This document shows positions 21,530-30,177 of a stretch of DNA of 52,063 bases, piece after piece. Numbering within the stretch: position 1 is the first letter of the stretch; each line of letters opens with the position of its first letter. Made by a program: the position numbers and the translations under genes. Below the pieces are notes generated by a model, which searched no databases, was not told where the DNA came from, and saw only the letters and a program-made list of their open reading frames with translations. Origin of the DNA: Prosthecobacter debontii (GTDB lineage: Bacteria > Verrucomicrobiota > Verrucomicrobiia > Verrucomicrobiales > Akkermansiaceae); NCBI GenBank assembly GCA_945870855.1, contig CAMBTP010000017.1, positions 1 through 52,063 on the forward strand, written 5' to 3'.

Positions 21530-21958
21530 TTACATTCCTTCGACTTCAAGACCCATCTGACGGGCGGTGCCGGCGAGGATGCGTGCGGCGGCCTCGGGAT
21601 CCTTGGTGTTGAGGTCGGGCATTTTGATACTGACCACTTCCATGAGCTGAGCTTTGGTGATCTTGCCTACTTTGATCTTGTTCGGCTCTTTCGATCCCGA
21701 AGCGAGACCTGCAATCTTTTTGAGCAGATTGCCGGCTGGTGGTTTCTTGGTGATGAAAGTAAAGGACTTATCCTTGTAGACCGAGATTACGCAAGGAAGC
21801 ACGTCGCCGGCTTGGCTTTGCGTGGCCGCATTGAACTCCTTGCAGAAGCCCATGATATTGACTCCTGCTTGACCGAGGGCTGGGCCGACTGGTGGAGATG
21901 GATTAGCGGCTCCAGCTTTGATCTGGAGTTTGATGATTTTGACGACTTCCTTGGCCAT
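21530..21958 (-). CDS. rplK: ribosomal protein L11
   Basis: 142 residues, exactly the usual size. Forms the GTPase-associated centre with 23S rRNA and is needed for the RelA stringent response. Diagnostic N-terminus [27 protein letters not shown] and C-terminal [15 protein letters not shown] (each shown in full by family members). It lies 54 bp after nusG. Confidence 0.97.
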   Translation of the reverse strand: MAKEVVKIIKLQIKAGAANPSPPVGPALGQAGVNIMGFCKEFNAATQSQAGDVLPCVISVYKDKSFTFITKKPPAGNLLKKIAGLASGSKEPNKIKVGKITKAQLMEVVSIKMPDLNTKDPEAAARILAGTARQMGLEVEGM

Positions 21959-22012
21959 GATTTTGTTTGGTAGATGCTGAAATGGTGAAAACTGAAACGC
22001 TGAAATTTAGGC

Positions 22013-22582
22013 TTACTCGCGCTCGACCTGCCAGTATTCGAGTTCGACAGGAGTGGTGCGCCCGAAGATATCGACGGCGACACGGAGCTTGCCGCGTTCG
22101 GGATCGATTTCCTCGACAATCCCGGTCTGGGATTGGAATGGGCCATCGGCGACCTTGACGGTATCGCCGACCTCGAAAGAGATAGCTGGGCGGACGGTTT
22201 CCTCACGCTCCTGGATTTGGGAAAGCATTGCCTCCACTTCGCGAGGACGCATGGGGGTGGGGCGGTCTTTGGTGCCGGCGAAGCCGATCACGCCTTCGAT
22301 CTCCTTTATGAAGAACCAAGTCTTCTCCACAAGGTCGCCGCTCTCCGTGGACAAATACATGTTCACGATGATGTAACCGGGGAAGAATTTTTTCTTTGTT
22401 TCGGTTTTCTTACCCCGCTTGATTTCGGAGACGATCTCTGTGGGAACAAGGACTTCACGGATGTAGTCCTGCATCTCCTCGGCCTCAACCTGGCGTTCGA
22501 TGCGTGTCCGCACTTTGCCCTCCATGCCCGAGAGGACTTGGACGACATACCACTGGTCTTTGTAATTCTTGGCGTCGGGCAT
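22013..22582 (-). CDS. nusG: transcription elongation/termination factor NusG
   Basis: 189 residues. The N-terminal NGN domain begins QWYVVQVLSGMEGKV and contains FFPGYIIVNM; the KOW domain is at the end (FEVGDTVKVADGPF, GIVEEIDPERGKL). NusG couples RNA polymerase to Rho or to the ribosome. Length is normal and there is no inserted domain. It lies 37 bp after secE in the usual order. Confidence 0.97.
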   Translation of the reverse strand: MPDAKNYKDQWYVVQVLSGMEGKVRTRIERQVEAEEMQDYIREVLVPTEIVSEIKRGKKTETKKKFFPGYIIVNMYLSTESGDLVEKTWFFIKEIEGVIGFAGTKDRPTPMRPREVEAMLSQIQEREETVRPAISFEVGDTVKVADGPFQSQTGIVEEIDPERGKLRVAVDIFGRTTPVELEYWQVERE

Positions 22583-22619
22583 GAGATGTGGGTAGTTAGC
22601 GGAGAGGAGGGGGATGAAA

Positions 22620-22943
22620 TTAGCGGGAGATTTCGGTCAGGAAACCGACTGTCAGAAGTTGGATGAAGTCCCAGAATTGAACGAATCCTGCGAGTAGGAT
22701 GACAGCGATCAGCACCACGATGGTGGAATCGATGAGTTCCTTATACTTGCGGAAGCCTTTGGCCTTCGGATCGGAATCCCATGGCCAGCTCGCCTTGCGG
22801 AGCTCGCCTTTGACTTCGCCGATGAAGCCGGAAACCTTCGCAAGATTGCGGAAAATTAGCACAAGAGCTACGATAAGGACCGTATAGACGATCCCACCGG
22901 TGATCCAACTGTTGTCGATCTTGAGGTATTCGAGATATTTCAT
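22620..22943 (-). CDS. secE: preprotein translocase subunit SecE
   Basis: 107 residues with two predicted helices: about 14-33 and about 73-98. The conserved SecE core is EVKGELRKASWPW, an amphipathic segment, then KELIDSTIVVLIAVILLAGF. Many bacterial SecE proteins have one helix and about 60 residues, while E. coli has three, so this is an intermediate two-helix form. It stabilises SecY in the inner membrane. Placed between tRNA-Trp and nusG, as in many genomes. Confidence 0.94.
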   Translation of the reverse strand: MKYLEYLKIDNSWITGGIVYTVLIVALVLIFRNLAKVSGFIGEVKGELRKASWPWDSDPKAKGFRKYKELIDSTIVVLIAVILLAGFVQFWDFIQLLTVGFLTEISR

Positions 22944-22968
22944 TGGAACTAGGAGAGAAAACGGAAAG

Positions 22969-23044
22969 TGGCACGCCAGGAGGGACTCGAACCCCCAACA
23001 TTCGGTTTTGGAGACCGACGCTCTACCAATTGAACTACTGACGC
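22969..23044 (-). tRNA. tRNA-Trp (anticodon CCA)
   Basis: 76 nt with encoded 3' CCA. The acceptor stem GCGTCAG / CTGGCGT pairs over 7 bp (with G-U), the anticodon CCA lies opposite 23009-23011, and the T-arm carries GGTTCGAGTCC. Located between tuf and secE. Confidence 0.96.
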
Positions 23045-23082
23045 GTTATATGGAAAAAATCTGGGGGTTTGAGGCGACTTAA

Positions 23083-23107
23083 GGGCACCCCGTTTTTCGG
23101 GGTGCCC
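23083..23107 (-). terminator. hairpin upstream of tuf / after tRNA-Trp region
   Basis: Perfect 10-bp stem GGGCACCCCG / CGGGGTGCCC with a TTTTT loop in the spacer between tuf (ends 23163) and tRNA-Trp. No clear T-run follows on the minus strand, so it may be a weak terminator or processing stem that lets some transcripts continue into tRNA-Trp and secE. Confidence 0.6.
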
Positions 23108-23162
23108 CAAGTGCTTGGTTCACCGGTGAACTAATGCCCACCAGCGATACCGTTGATCTTAA

Positions 23163-24347
23163 TTATTTGATGATTTCACCCACGCGTCCGGCACCGACGG
23201 TGCGGCCGCCTTCGCGGATAGCGAAACGCATGGTTGGTTCCATGGCGATCGGGTTGATGAGCTCGACTTCAAGGCCGATGTTGTCACCAGGCATAACCAT
23301 CTCGACTCCTTCAGGGAGCTTGATGCTACCGGTAACATCGGTCGTGCGGAAGTAGAACTGTGGACGATAGTTCGAGAAGAAAGGGGTGTGGCGGCCACCT
23401 TCTTCTTTGGATAGAACGTAGATCTCGGATTTGAAGACCGTATGGCCTTTCACAGTGCCTGGCTTAGCCATCACCTGACCGCGCTCCACATCGTTTTTCT
23501 TGAGACCGCGGACAAGGAGTCCGACGTTGTCACCAGCGCGACCTTCGTCGAGCAGTTTACGGAACATTTCGATGTCCGTGACGGTGGTCTTCTGAGTGTC
23601 GCGGATGCCGACGATCTCGACTTCTTCCATTTTCTTGACGATACCGCGCTCGACACGGCCGGTGCAAACCGTTCCACGACCTTCGATCGAGAACACGTCC
23701 TCGATAGGCATGAGGAAAGTCTTGTCGATCGGACGCTCAGGCTCGGGGATGTATGCATCAACCGCATCCATGAGTTTATTGACGTTGGCCATGTGCTCGG
23801 CGTCACCGGCAAGGGCTTTAGAAGCGGAGCCGGCAACGATAGGGATATCATCGCCCGGGTAGTCGTAGGAGGAGAGAAGATCGCGGATCTCCATTTCAAC
23901 GAGTTCGATGAGCTCGGCATCGTCAACAAGGTCAACCTTGTTCATGAAAACTACCAGAGCTGGAACACCGACTTGGCGGGCAAGAAGGATGTGCTCGCGA
24001 GTTTGCGGCATTGGGCCGTCGGCTGCGGAAACAACAAGAATTGCGCCGTCCATCTGGGCAGCACCCGTGATCATGTTTTTCACGTAGTCAGCGTGTCCGG
24101 GGCAATCGACGTGCGCATAGTGGCGCTTTTCCGTCTCATACTCCACGTGCGCCGTGTTGATCGTGATACCGCGCTCGCGCTCCTCGGGAGCGGCGTCGAT
24201 ATCTGCATAGCTTTTCTTCTGGGCAAATCCCTTCTCAGCGAGCGTGTTTGTAATCGCTGCGGTGAGGGTGGTTTTGCCGTGGTCGACGTGACCGATGGTG
24301 CCGATGTTTACGTGCGGCTTGTTGCGTTGGAATTGTTCTTTGGCCAT
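23163..24347 (-). CDS. tuf: elongation factor Tu
   Basis: 394 residues; the GTPase that brings aminoacyl-tRNA to the ribosome. G1 [10 protein letters not shown]3 DCPGHADY, G4 NKVD, and domains 2 and 3 ([36 protein letters not shown]) are intact. Length is normal. Preceded by tRNA-Thr and followed by tRNA-Trp, forming the start of the operon-like block. Confidence 0.99.
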   Translation of the reverse strand: MAKEQFQRNKPHVNIGTIGHVDHGKTTLTAAITNTLAEKGFAQKKSYADIDAAPEERERGITINTAHVEYETEKRHYAHVDCPGHADYVKNMITGAAQMDGAILVVSAADGPMPQTREHILLARQVGVPALVVFMNKVDLVDDAELIELVEMEIRDLLSSYDYPGDDIPIVAGSASKALAGDAEHMANVNKLMDAVDAYIPEPERPIDKTFLMPIEDVFSIEGRGTVCTGRVERGIVKKMEEVEIVGIRDTQKTTVTDIEMFRKLLDEGRAGDNVGLLVRGLKKNDVERGQVMAKPGTVKGHTVFKSEIYVLSKEEGGRHTPFFSNYRPQFYFRTTDVTGSIKLPEGVEMVMPGDNIGLEVELINPIAMEPTMRFAIREGGRTVGAGRVGEIIK

Positions 24348-24395
24348 TTTCGTTGTGGTTTCGCTGAGACGTTTAGGAGATGTTCTGGTGGTTCA

Positions 24396-24470
<75 letters not shown>

Positions 24471-24583
24471 AATGTGCATTGTTGTGAGCCCAACCGTCCG
24501 CCGACAAAAGAACCGCGACCTGTCTAGTTTGACCCAAGACCGGGCGCGGCACCCCTGACTGCTTGTGGGGAAGAGCGGGCGGG

Positions 24584-24611
24584 ACATTAGCAATTCGCGG
24601 CATCCTGTCAA
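24584..24611 (-). promoter_or_regulatory. sigma70-type promoter for tRNA-Thr/tuf block
   Basis: On the minus strand TTGACA (24606-24611), a 16-bp spacer, then TAATGT (24584-24589). A GC-rich discriminator follows (CCCGCCCGC), as at stringently controlled tRNA and translation promoters. About 115 bp upstream of tRNA-Thr. Confidence 0.7.
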
Positions 24612-24649
24612 AAAAAATATGGTTGTTTCGTCACTTTTTTAAAATCCCT

Positions 24650-25510
24650 TCATTCTGCGGTATTTTTAGCAATTTCAGAGGTGATTTCAGGCTCCTGATC
24701 ACTATAAATTTCGGCGAATCTTTGAATCTGGAGGCAGCATCCGGAAGTGATATCCGCCTCAATGATGACACCGCAAACTTTCACAGCACCCTTCGCGACG
24801 GGGAAACGGGTCGGCATCCCGGTTCGGAAACGCCAGACGACGGACTCGATACAGCGGCCAAGCACGGAAAGTTCGGGGCCACACATGCCAGCGTCGGTCA
24901 GGTATCCAGTGCCTCCTGGGAAAATCGTATCATCGGCGGTCTGAACGTGAGTGTGGGTGCCTACAACCAGTGAGACCGTGCCGTCCAGCATCCTGCCCAT
25001 CGCGATTTTCTCGGAAGTCGTCTCGGCGTGAAAATCCAGCACGATCACTCTTACACCCGCCTCCCTCAGCCTCCGCACCTCCTCCTCGACCTTAATAAAA
25101 GGATTCTCCAACGGCGGCTGCATGAATGTTCGCCCCTGCGCCTGAATTACCGCAATCTTCCCCTTCGCCGTTTCGAGCACCACGCTGCCCTCACCCGGCG
25201 TTCCCTCCGGATAATTGATAGGACGGAGCAGGCGGGGCTCCGTAGGAAAATAATCAACGATCTCCTTCTGATCCCACACATGATCACCGGTCGTTACCAC
25301 AGCGGCGCCCGCTCGAAGGAGATCGATGCTGATCCTAGGGGTGATTCCCTTCCCCGCGGCCGCATTCTCGCCGTTGACGATGACGAAATCGACCGCGTGT
25401 TCTCGCCGGATCTCTGCGAGATTTTCGATCACCGCCTTTCGGCCTGGTTCACCAACGATATCCCCTAGGAAAAGAATGCGGACGTTCGCCGGATGTAGTG
25501 CTTGGCTCAT
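24650..25510 (-). CDS. YmdB/TIGR00282-type metallophosphoesterase
   Basis: 286 residues from the ATG at 25510; the frame is open to 25591 but the family begins with RILFLGDIVGEPGR just after this ATG. Metal-binding motifs in order: GDIVG, VNGENAA, TTGDHVWD, DFHAETTSEK, VGTHTHVQTAD. Members hydrolyse 2',3'-cyclic nucleotides and affect biofilm and sporulation in Bacillus; the role here is unknown. The tail after GVIIEAD includes CCLQIQRFAEIY, slightly longer than usual. It overlaps the upstream promoter region of the tRNA-Thr block without conflict. Confidence 0.9.
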   Translation of the reverse strand: MSQALHPANVRILFLGDIVGEPGRKAVIENLAEIRREHAVDFVIVNGENAAAGKGITPRISIDLLRAGAAVVTTGDHVWDQKEIVDYFPTEPRLLRPINYPEGTPGEGSVVLETAKGKIAVIQAQGRTFMQPPLENPFIKVEEEVRRLREAGVRVIVLDFHAETTSEKIAMGRMLDGTVSLVVGTHTHVQTADDTIFPGGTGYLTDAGMCGPELSVLGRCIESVVWRFRTGMPTRFPVAKGAVKVCGVIIEADITSGCCLQIQRFAEIYSDQEPEITSEIAKNTAE

Positions 25511-25655
25511 GCGGGGGAATGTCCCGTTTTTCAAAATGCACACAACCACAAATTCAGAAGAGCCGGATAAGAACACCGCCCACCCCTTCAAACACGACAG
25601 CCTATTTTCCTGAATGGGATATCATTACGAGCCCACTACTGGCTGTCCAAAGCAA

Positions 25656-26234
25656 TCAGACCATCTGCGGCTGCACATCGGGCACCGATGGGCCGGTCGC
25701 CTGCATGAAGCTTGTCTTCGCGCGGAGAATCAGGGTGCCGAGCAAGAAGTCGGCGAGCGGAAGGACGACATTGAAATTCTTGTGCATGTAGCGATGATGC
25801 AGGAGATGGTGGCCATTGAGTTTTCTAAACCACCATGGTTTCTCCACGCGGCGCGCCTTAGGGAGGTGCATGCACCAGTGGATATACTCGTAGAAGCAAT
25901 AATAAGACGCGAACGCCAGCGCACCACCTACAACGAAGCCCCACTCTCCGACTGCCCAGGAAATCAGCGCAAATGGGATTGCACCGATCAGAATGAGGAC
26001 AGGGCCATTCCACCATGCCATCGGGATCGTCTTTATATCCTTCTCGTTGATAATGTGGTAGGTCTTATCTGCTTTAAAAACCTGATGGTGAACGACGGCG
26101 TGTGCTTGAAACGCGTAACGGAAATTCCACACCGGGCGGTGCATCACGTATTTGTGGAGAGTCCATTCAAAGAAAGAGGCGAAAACTATGCCGATTGTGA
26201 GACCCGCGAAGCAGCAGATTAAAAAAGTTGTCAT
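25656..26234 (-). CDS. fatty acid hydroxylase/sterol desaturase-type membrane protein
   Basis: 192 residues from the ATG at 26234 (MTTFLICC). Several hydrophobic helices and the His clusters of diiron hydroxylases: HKYVMH, HAVVHH, EYIHWCMH, and NGHHLLHH. These clusters bind two irons and hydroxylate lipid chains; carotenoid hydroxylases are a related possibility. The substrate cannot be determined. It lies 145 bp upstream of the phosphoesterase on the same strand and is divergent from the Ala-Pro-Glu lipoprotein at 26432. Confidence 0.82.
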   Translation of the reverse strand: MTTFLICCFAGLTIGIVFASFFEWTLHKYVMHRPVWNFRYAFQAHAVVHHQVFKADKTYHIINEKDIKTIPMAWWNGPVLILIGAIPFALISWAVGEWGFVVGGALAFASYYCFYEYIHWCMHLPKARRVEKPWWFRKLNGHHLLHHRYMHKNFNVVLPLADFLLGTLILRAKTSFMQATGPSVPDVQPQMV

Positions 26235-26431
26235 GTTGATTACTTGTCCGCTTACCGGACGCACGTGGAGATAAAGCCGCTTTGCGGAGATCACAAGCTT
26301 TGCTTTTGTCAAAAACTCGTATGAATTCCAACAAGCTAAGGAATTTATAGATTTCTTTGACTCCGCTGTGGAACCTGTCAAAAATCCGCCAAGCCAAGTG
26401 AATAAGCTAGGCGTATAACAAAAGCAAAACT

Positions 26432-26680
26432 ATGAAAAAGACTATCCTAAGCGCAACCATCGCATCGCTTGTATTCGCAGTCGCTTCTTGCGAAAAAGCT
26501 GCTGAACCTGCAGAAGCCGTAACTCCACCTGCGGAAGCCGCTGCACCTGCAGAAGCCGCTGCACCTGCAGAAGCCGCTGCACCTGCGGAAGCCGCTGCAC
26601 CTGCGGAAGCCGCTGCACCTGCAGAAGCTGCTCCACCTGTGGAAGCCGTGACTCCACCTGTTGCTGCCCCAGAGCAATAA
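26432..26680 (+). CDS. Ala-Pro-Glu repeat lipoprotein
   Basis: 82 residues. The signal peptide ends in lipobox AVASC (Cys near residue 20). The mature part is almost wholly repeats of the hexapeptide PAEAAA, flanked by degenerate copies (AVTPP, PPVEAVTPP), and ends PEQ. It has no folded domain: it probably forms an extended spacer, possibly spanning periplasm and peptidoglycan. A candidate promoter is TTGACT (26357-26362), 17 bp, AAAAAT (26380-26385). An intrinsic terminator follows at 26714. Confidence 0.75.
   Translation: MKKTILSATIASLVFAVASCEKAAEPAEAVTPPAEAAAPAEAAAPAEAAAPAEAAAPAEAAAPAEAAPPVEAVTPPVAAPEQ
26528..26635. repeat. 18-bp minisatellite in lipoprotein gene
   Basis: Six tandem 18-bp units of form CCTGCxGAAGCxGCTxCA (starts 26528, 26546, 26564, 26582, 26600, 26618), with diverged units on both sides. 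They encode PAEAAA. Copy-number change would keep the frame. Confidence 0.9.
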
Positions 26681-26713
26681 AAGAATTCGATCCTCAAGGA
26701 TCATAACAATTAG

Positions 26714-26749
26714 ACTCCGGGCACCTCTAGCGGGACCCGGAGTTTTTTT
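26714..26749 (+). terminator. Rho-independent terminator after Ala-Pro-Glu lipoprotein
   Basis: Stem ACTCCGGG / CCCGGAGT followed by TTTTTT on the plus strand, 33 bp past the stop. It ends only a few bases before the convergent DUF971 gene. Confidence 0.9.
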
Positions 26750-26752
26750 GCG

Positions 26753-27064
26753 TCAATTTCCGCCAACCAATCCGTTGATTTTCAACAGATAGTCCATGCT
26801 GTAGATCCCGGAGCCATGGCTGTCCGCCCAGAAAAGTTGCACGCCATATCCACCGACCAGCGCGAAACGCCGTAGGTCGAACGCACCCGCGCCATATTCC
26901 ACAACGGGACGGATGACCCGCCCCATGGCATCGGGTTCCCCTTGGCACGCCGCGCAGGGACAGGCTCTGCGAAGCATCGACAGGGGGAAATACATCTCGC
27001 GGCCATCACTGAGCGCCAGCGCCAATTCATTTCCAATCACAGATACGTTCGAGAAGCCTATCAT
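26753..27064 (-). CDS. DUF971 (gamma-butyrobetaine hydroxylase-like N-terminal) protein
   Basis: 103 residues, a stand-alone version of the domain found at the N-terminus of gamma-butyrobetaine hydroxylase. Recognised from SDGREMYFPLSMLRRACPCAACQGE, with its Cys cluster CPCAAC that may bind metal, and LVGGYGVQLFWADSHGSGIYSMDYL. Often seen next to Fe-S or P-loop carrier genes; precise role not established. Overlaps yggS by 4 bp (27061-27064), so translationally coupled. Confidence 0.88.
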   Translation of the reverse strand: MIGFSNVSVIGNELALALSDGREMYFPLSMLRRACPCAACQGEPDAMGRVIRPVVEYGAGAFDLRRFALVGGYGVQLFWADSHGSGIYSMDYLLKINGLVGGN

Positions 27065-27768
27065 CCGAGTTCGCCTTCGACTTTGTATGCCCGTTTTCCG
27101 AAAATGGACGAACCCACTCTTACATGCGTCGCTCCCTCCTCCACGGCGATCTCGAAATCCCCGCTCATGCCCATGCTAAGCCAGGGAAGTTCGATCTGAA
27201 ATTTTTTGCAGAGATCGTCCCTAAGCTCCCTCAGTTCGCGGAACCAGCGCCGCGAATCCTCAGGATTCTCAACGGCGGGCGGGATCGACATAAGTCCGAC
27301 GATTCTGATGTCAGAGAGCCTGGCAAGTGTGGGCATGGCTTCGTGGAGCTCTGTGGGGGTGAATCCACCCTTCGTTTCCTCCCCCGCTTGATCAACTTGT
27401 AAGAAGACCTGTGGACGCAGCCCAAGTTCCCCAGCGATACCACTCATGTAAACGGCAAGCTTGAGAGAATCGACAGCGTGGATGCATTGGACAAGCGGAA
27501 GAATTTTACGAACCTTGTTGCGCTGCACCCGACCAATGAAATGCCAGTCGAGGCCAGTTGGAAGTTCCGCGATTTTCTGCTCCGCCTCTTGAAGCTTACT
27601 TTCCCCAAAACAGAGCTGCCCTGCAGAAATCGCCTCCTGGATATCCTCCGCAGGAAATGTTTTCGAAACCGCAACCAACCGCGCCGAAGAGGGATCCCGA
27701 CCCACCCTTTCGCAAGCGCTTTGCAAGCGCTGGCGAATTTGCTTAAGCTGCTCCGAAATTACTGACAT
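27061..27768 (-). CDS. YggS/PLPBP-type pyridoxal phosphate homeostasis protein
   Basis: 235 residues. The PLP-binding Lys36 is in VAVSKTF; downstream are FGESKLQEAEQK, WHFIGRVQRNK, and the phosphate-binding end LSMGMSGDFEIAVEEGATHVRVGSSIFG. The protein binds PLP without known catalysis and buffers its level in the cytoplasm. It begins with a one-base overlap to the prc stop and itself overlaps DUF971. Confidence 0.94.
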   Translation of the reverse strand: MSVISEQLKQIRQRLQSACERVGRDPSSARLVAVSKTFPAEDIQEAISAGQLCFGESKLQEAEQKIAELPTGLDWHFIGRVQRNKVRKILPLVQCIHAVDSLKLAVYMSGIAGELGLRPQVFLQVDQAGEETKGGFTPTELHEAMPTLARLSDIRIVGLMSIPPAVENPEDSRRWFRELRELRDDLCKKFQIELPWLSMGMSGDFEIAVEEGATHVRVGSSIFGKRAYKVEGELG

Positions 27769-30026
27769 CAGCGCGCTCCACCGTCGCTTTTCAGGACGCC
27801 TGCCACCTTGGCCGATTCCGTGAGTTCGACAAGATCTTTGAGTATGTAGAGCGCCTCACGTTTCTCGGCGTTTAGTCCGGACGCCCACTCCGGCGTATCG
27901 TCCAGGCTCTCCGTTTCATCCACGGCGCGGCGCATATTGCTGTCCTCTAACTTGGAGGGGTCGTAAGGCTGGAGATCTGCGCCATTTTCAAGATCATCAA
28001 GGGTGATCCTGTGGAAGGTGAAGGTCTTGGCATCCTCGGCTGCCATCTTGGCGAAGCGCTTACGGCGCTCAATATTGCGAACCTTTTTCTGGGCATCCGC
28101 TTCAGCGAGTTCCTTCTCGCGCTCCACTTTGTTCAATGAAACCTTGTTCTCCTTAATCCGCTCCTTGGTTTTGATGATGTCCTCAATCACGTAAGCGAAA
28201 TCGCCGCAAGCGTTAACCCGCACGCTGCTAAGCTCCTTGAGCTTGGGGAGGAACAAGGCCTGTGCATCAAGCGCACGGAAATCGGCTGCTGGCCTGATGC
28301 GATCATGAGGCAGGGCGTTATCGAGGTGAGCCTCGCCGACATCCAAGGCATCCATGATGCTGGGCAGGACGACATTCGGAACCACGCCATCCATCTGAGT
28401 AGAGGAGCCGGAGGGACGGTAGAACTTCTGAATCGTGACCTTCAGATAACCCGCCTTGTCGCGCACCGCAAAGAGCGGAAGCATACGCCCGATATCCATC
28501 GGCTGCTGGACAGTGCCTTTGCCGAAAGTAGATGTATCTCCCACTATTACAGCACGGTTGTAGTCCTGCAGTGCACCGGCCAAGATCTCGCTGGCCGAGG
28601 CGCTACTCTTGTCAACAAGCACCACCATCGGGCCGTTGTAGATCGGCTTTCCATCATCTGTATCCTTCACCTGGACCTGTCCGAGAGTATTTTTCACCTG
28701 CACCACTGGGCCGTTGGGGACGAAAAAGCCGGTCATCCTGCGAACCTCCTCCAGCGAACCTCCACCGTTGTTTCTGAGGTCGAAAATTAGCCCATCCATT
28801 TTCTCTTCCATAAGGCGTTGAAGGATGCGCTCAACGTCCACCGAGCAGCGTGTTGTGCCCTCATCGAAGTCAGCATAGAACGACGGCAGGGTGATGACAC
28901 CAATTCTCTGCAACACACCTTCCTTTGACTTCATGTAAATCATTTCACCGCTAGCCTGCTCATCTTTGAGTTCGACCTTCTCCCGCTTGATCACAACGAT
29001 GCTCGTTTCACCCGGAGCTCCACCTGCCGGCTCCACCTTGAGAGCTACCGAGCTGCCTTCCTTACCACGAATCAGTTCAACAACCTTGTCGATGGGCATG
29101 AACATGATGTCCACCATCCCTTCTGCCGTTTCAGTATTCAACGAATCAACCGCCACCACGCGGTCGTTGAGTTTAAGAGCTCCCTGCTTATCCGCAGGGC
29201 CGGCGACCACAATCCCTTTGATGATCGTCGCGCCATCCTCCTCGGCTTGGAGAAGAGCTCCAATGCCGACGAGTTCATTCTTCATATCCCCTTTGAAACG
29301 GTTCATTTCACGGAAACTCATGTAGTCCGTATGCGGATCGTAGGCACGCGCGACGGCACTTAGGAAATAATTGGCCACGTCTTCGTCATCGACATCCTCA
29401 ACTCCTGCGAGAAGTCGCTTGTAACGGAGAGAAACCTTCTCGCGAGGATCCAGATCATCGACCCCCGGATCAGCCTTTTTTTGCTCTTTGGCTAATCTCG
29501 CAATCATCTCACGACGCAGCGTCTCGGAAAGCACCGCTTCCTTGATATGTATGGCCCAGATTTTTTTGGCTTCCGCCTCATTCTTCGGCCAATCCGCCTC
29601 TTTTCGGGAGATCATTACCGTCTGATCACCGGTGAAATCGAAATCACCTTTGAGCAGCAATTGAGCATCTGCGACGCGGGAACTTACACGTTCCTTGAAT
29701 ACTCCATAAATTTCCGTAGCTGGTTCCACACTATTGCCCTGCAACAGCAGCGTATGGAGCCTATCGCCGTATTTCTCACTGAAACCATCCACATCCTCTT
29801 GGGTGAAATAGAGTTTCTGGAAATCGAGTTCCTTAAGGTAATCGTCGAAAAAATTCCGGCTTAATTCCGCATTGTATGGCAACCTGGCGAAGTGGCTGTT
29901 CTGCAACATGATCGCCATCTGCTTGCCCACCTCGTTGAAATCCGCCTGCTGTGCGTATGCCTGATTAGAAAAAGCGACAAGGCCAATGGCGATTGTCGCG
30001 TTGCGTAGTCTAGTGGGTATCATCAT
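27768..30026 (-). CDS. prc: tail-specific (C-terminal processing) protease, S41 family
   Basis: 752 residues with a signal peptide ending AYAQQ (about 26). Order: N-terminal TSP domain, PDZ domain (about 240-330, GIGALLQAEEDGATIIKGIVVAGPADK), then the S41 protease core with Ser nucleophile in KSSASASEI and the catalytic Lys in STFGKGTVQQ. The C-terminal helical domain is Lys/Glu-rich (KERIKENKVSLNKVEREKEL), as in E. coli Prc. Degrades misfolded or C-terminally tagged periplasmic proteins. Ends against yggS with one shared base, so likely co-transcribed. Confidence 0.94.
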   Translation of the reverse strand: MMIPTRLRNATIAIGLVAFSNQAYAQQADFNEVGKQMAIMLQNSHFARLPYNAELSRNFFDDYLKELDFQKLYFTQEDVDGFSEKYGDRLHTLLLQGNSVEPATEIYGVFKERVSSRVADAQLLLKGDFDFTGDQTVMISRKEADWPKNEAEAKKIWAIHIKEAVLSETLRREMIARLAKEQKKADPGVDDLDPREKVSLRYKRLLAGVEDVDDEDVANYFLSAVARAYDPHTDYMSFREMNRFKGDMKNELVGIGALLQAEEDGATIIKGIVVAGPADKQGALKLNDRVVAVDSLNTETAEGMVDIMFMPIDKVVELIRGKEGSSVALKVEPAGGAPGETSIVVIKREKVELKDEQASGEMIYMKSKEGVLQRIGVITLPSFYADFDEGTTRCSVDVERILQRLMEEKMDGLIFDLRNNGGGSLEEVRRMTGFFVPNGPVVQVKNTLGQVQVKDTDDGKPIYNGPMVVLVDKSSASASEILAGALQDYNRAVIVGDTSTFGKGTVQQPMDIGRMLPLFAVRDKAGYLKVTIQKFYRPSGSSTQMDGVVPNVVLPSIMDALDVGEAHLDNALPHDRIRPAADFRALDAQALFLPKLKELSSVRVNACGDFAYVIEDIIKTKERIKENKVSLNKVEREKELAEADAQKKVRNIERRKRFAKMAAEDAKTFTFHRITLDDLENGADLQPYDPSKLEDSNMRRAVDETESLDDTPEWASGLNAEKREALYILKDLVELTESAKVAGVLKSDGGAR

Positions 30027-30177
30027 GGAGTGTGCGCTTTGGAAGAAAAGTTACTTACCAAATTGGCAGAATCTTGCAGATTGTCGATTCAGAAAAAACC
30101 GATGACAGCCACGATTCCAGCAATCGGCGTAATTTGAAGGAATGTGACCTCCTGGACCGGAAAGCGAGCAGCCCAAG

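Noticed and set aside
24471..24649. Possible additional RNA gene between tRNA-Thr and the phosphoesterase
   Set aside because: Only the promoter and a GC-rich leader are visible; no cloverleaf or conserved RNA.
26235..26340. TTGACA on the minus strand as promoter of the hydroxylase gene
   Set aside because: No -10 at 15-19 bp; the match may be chance.
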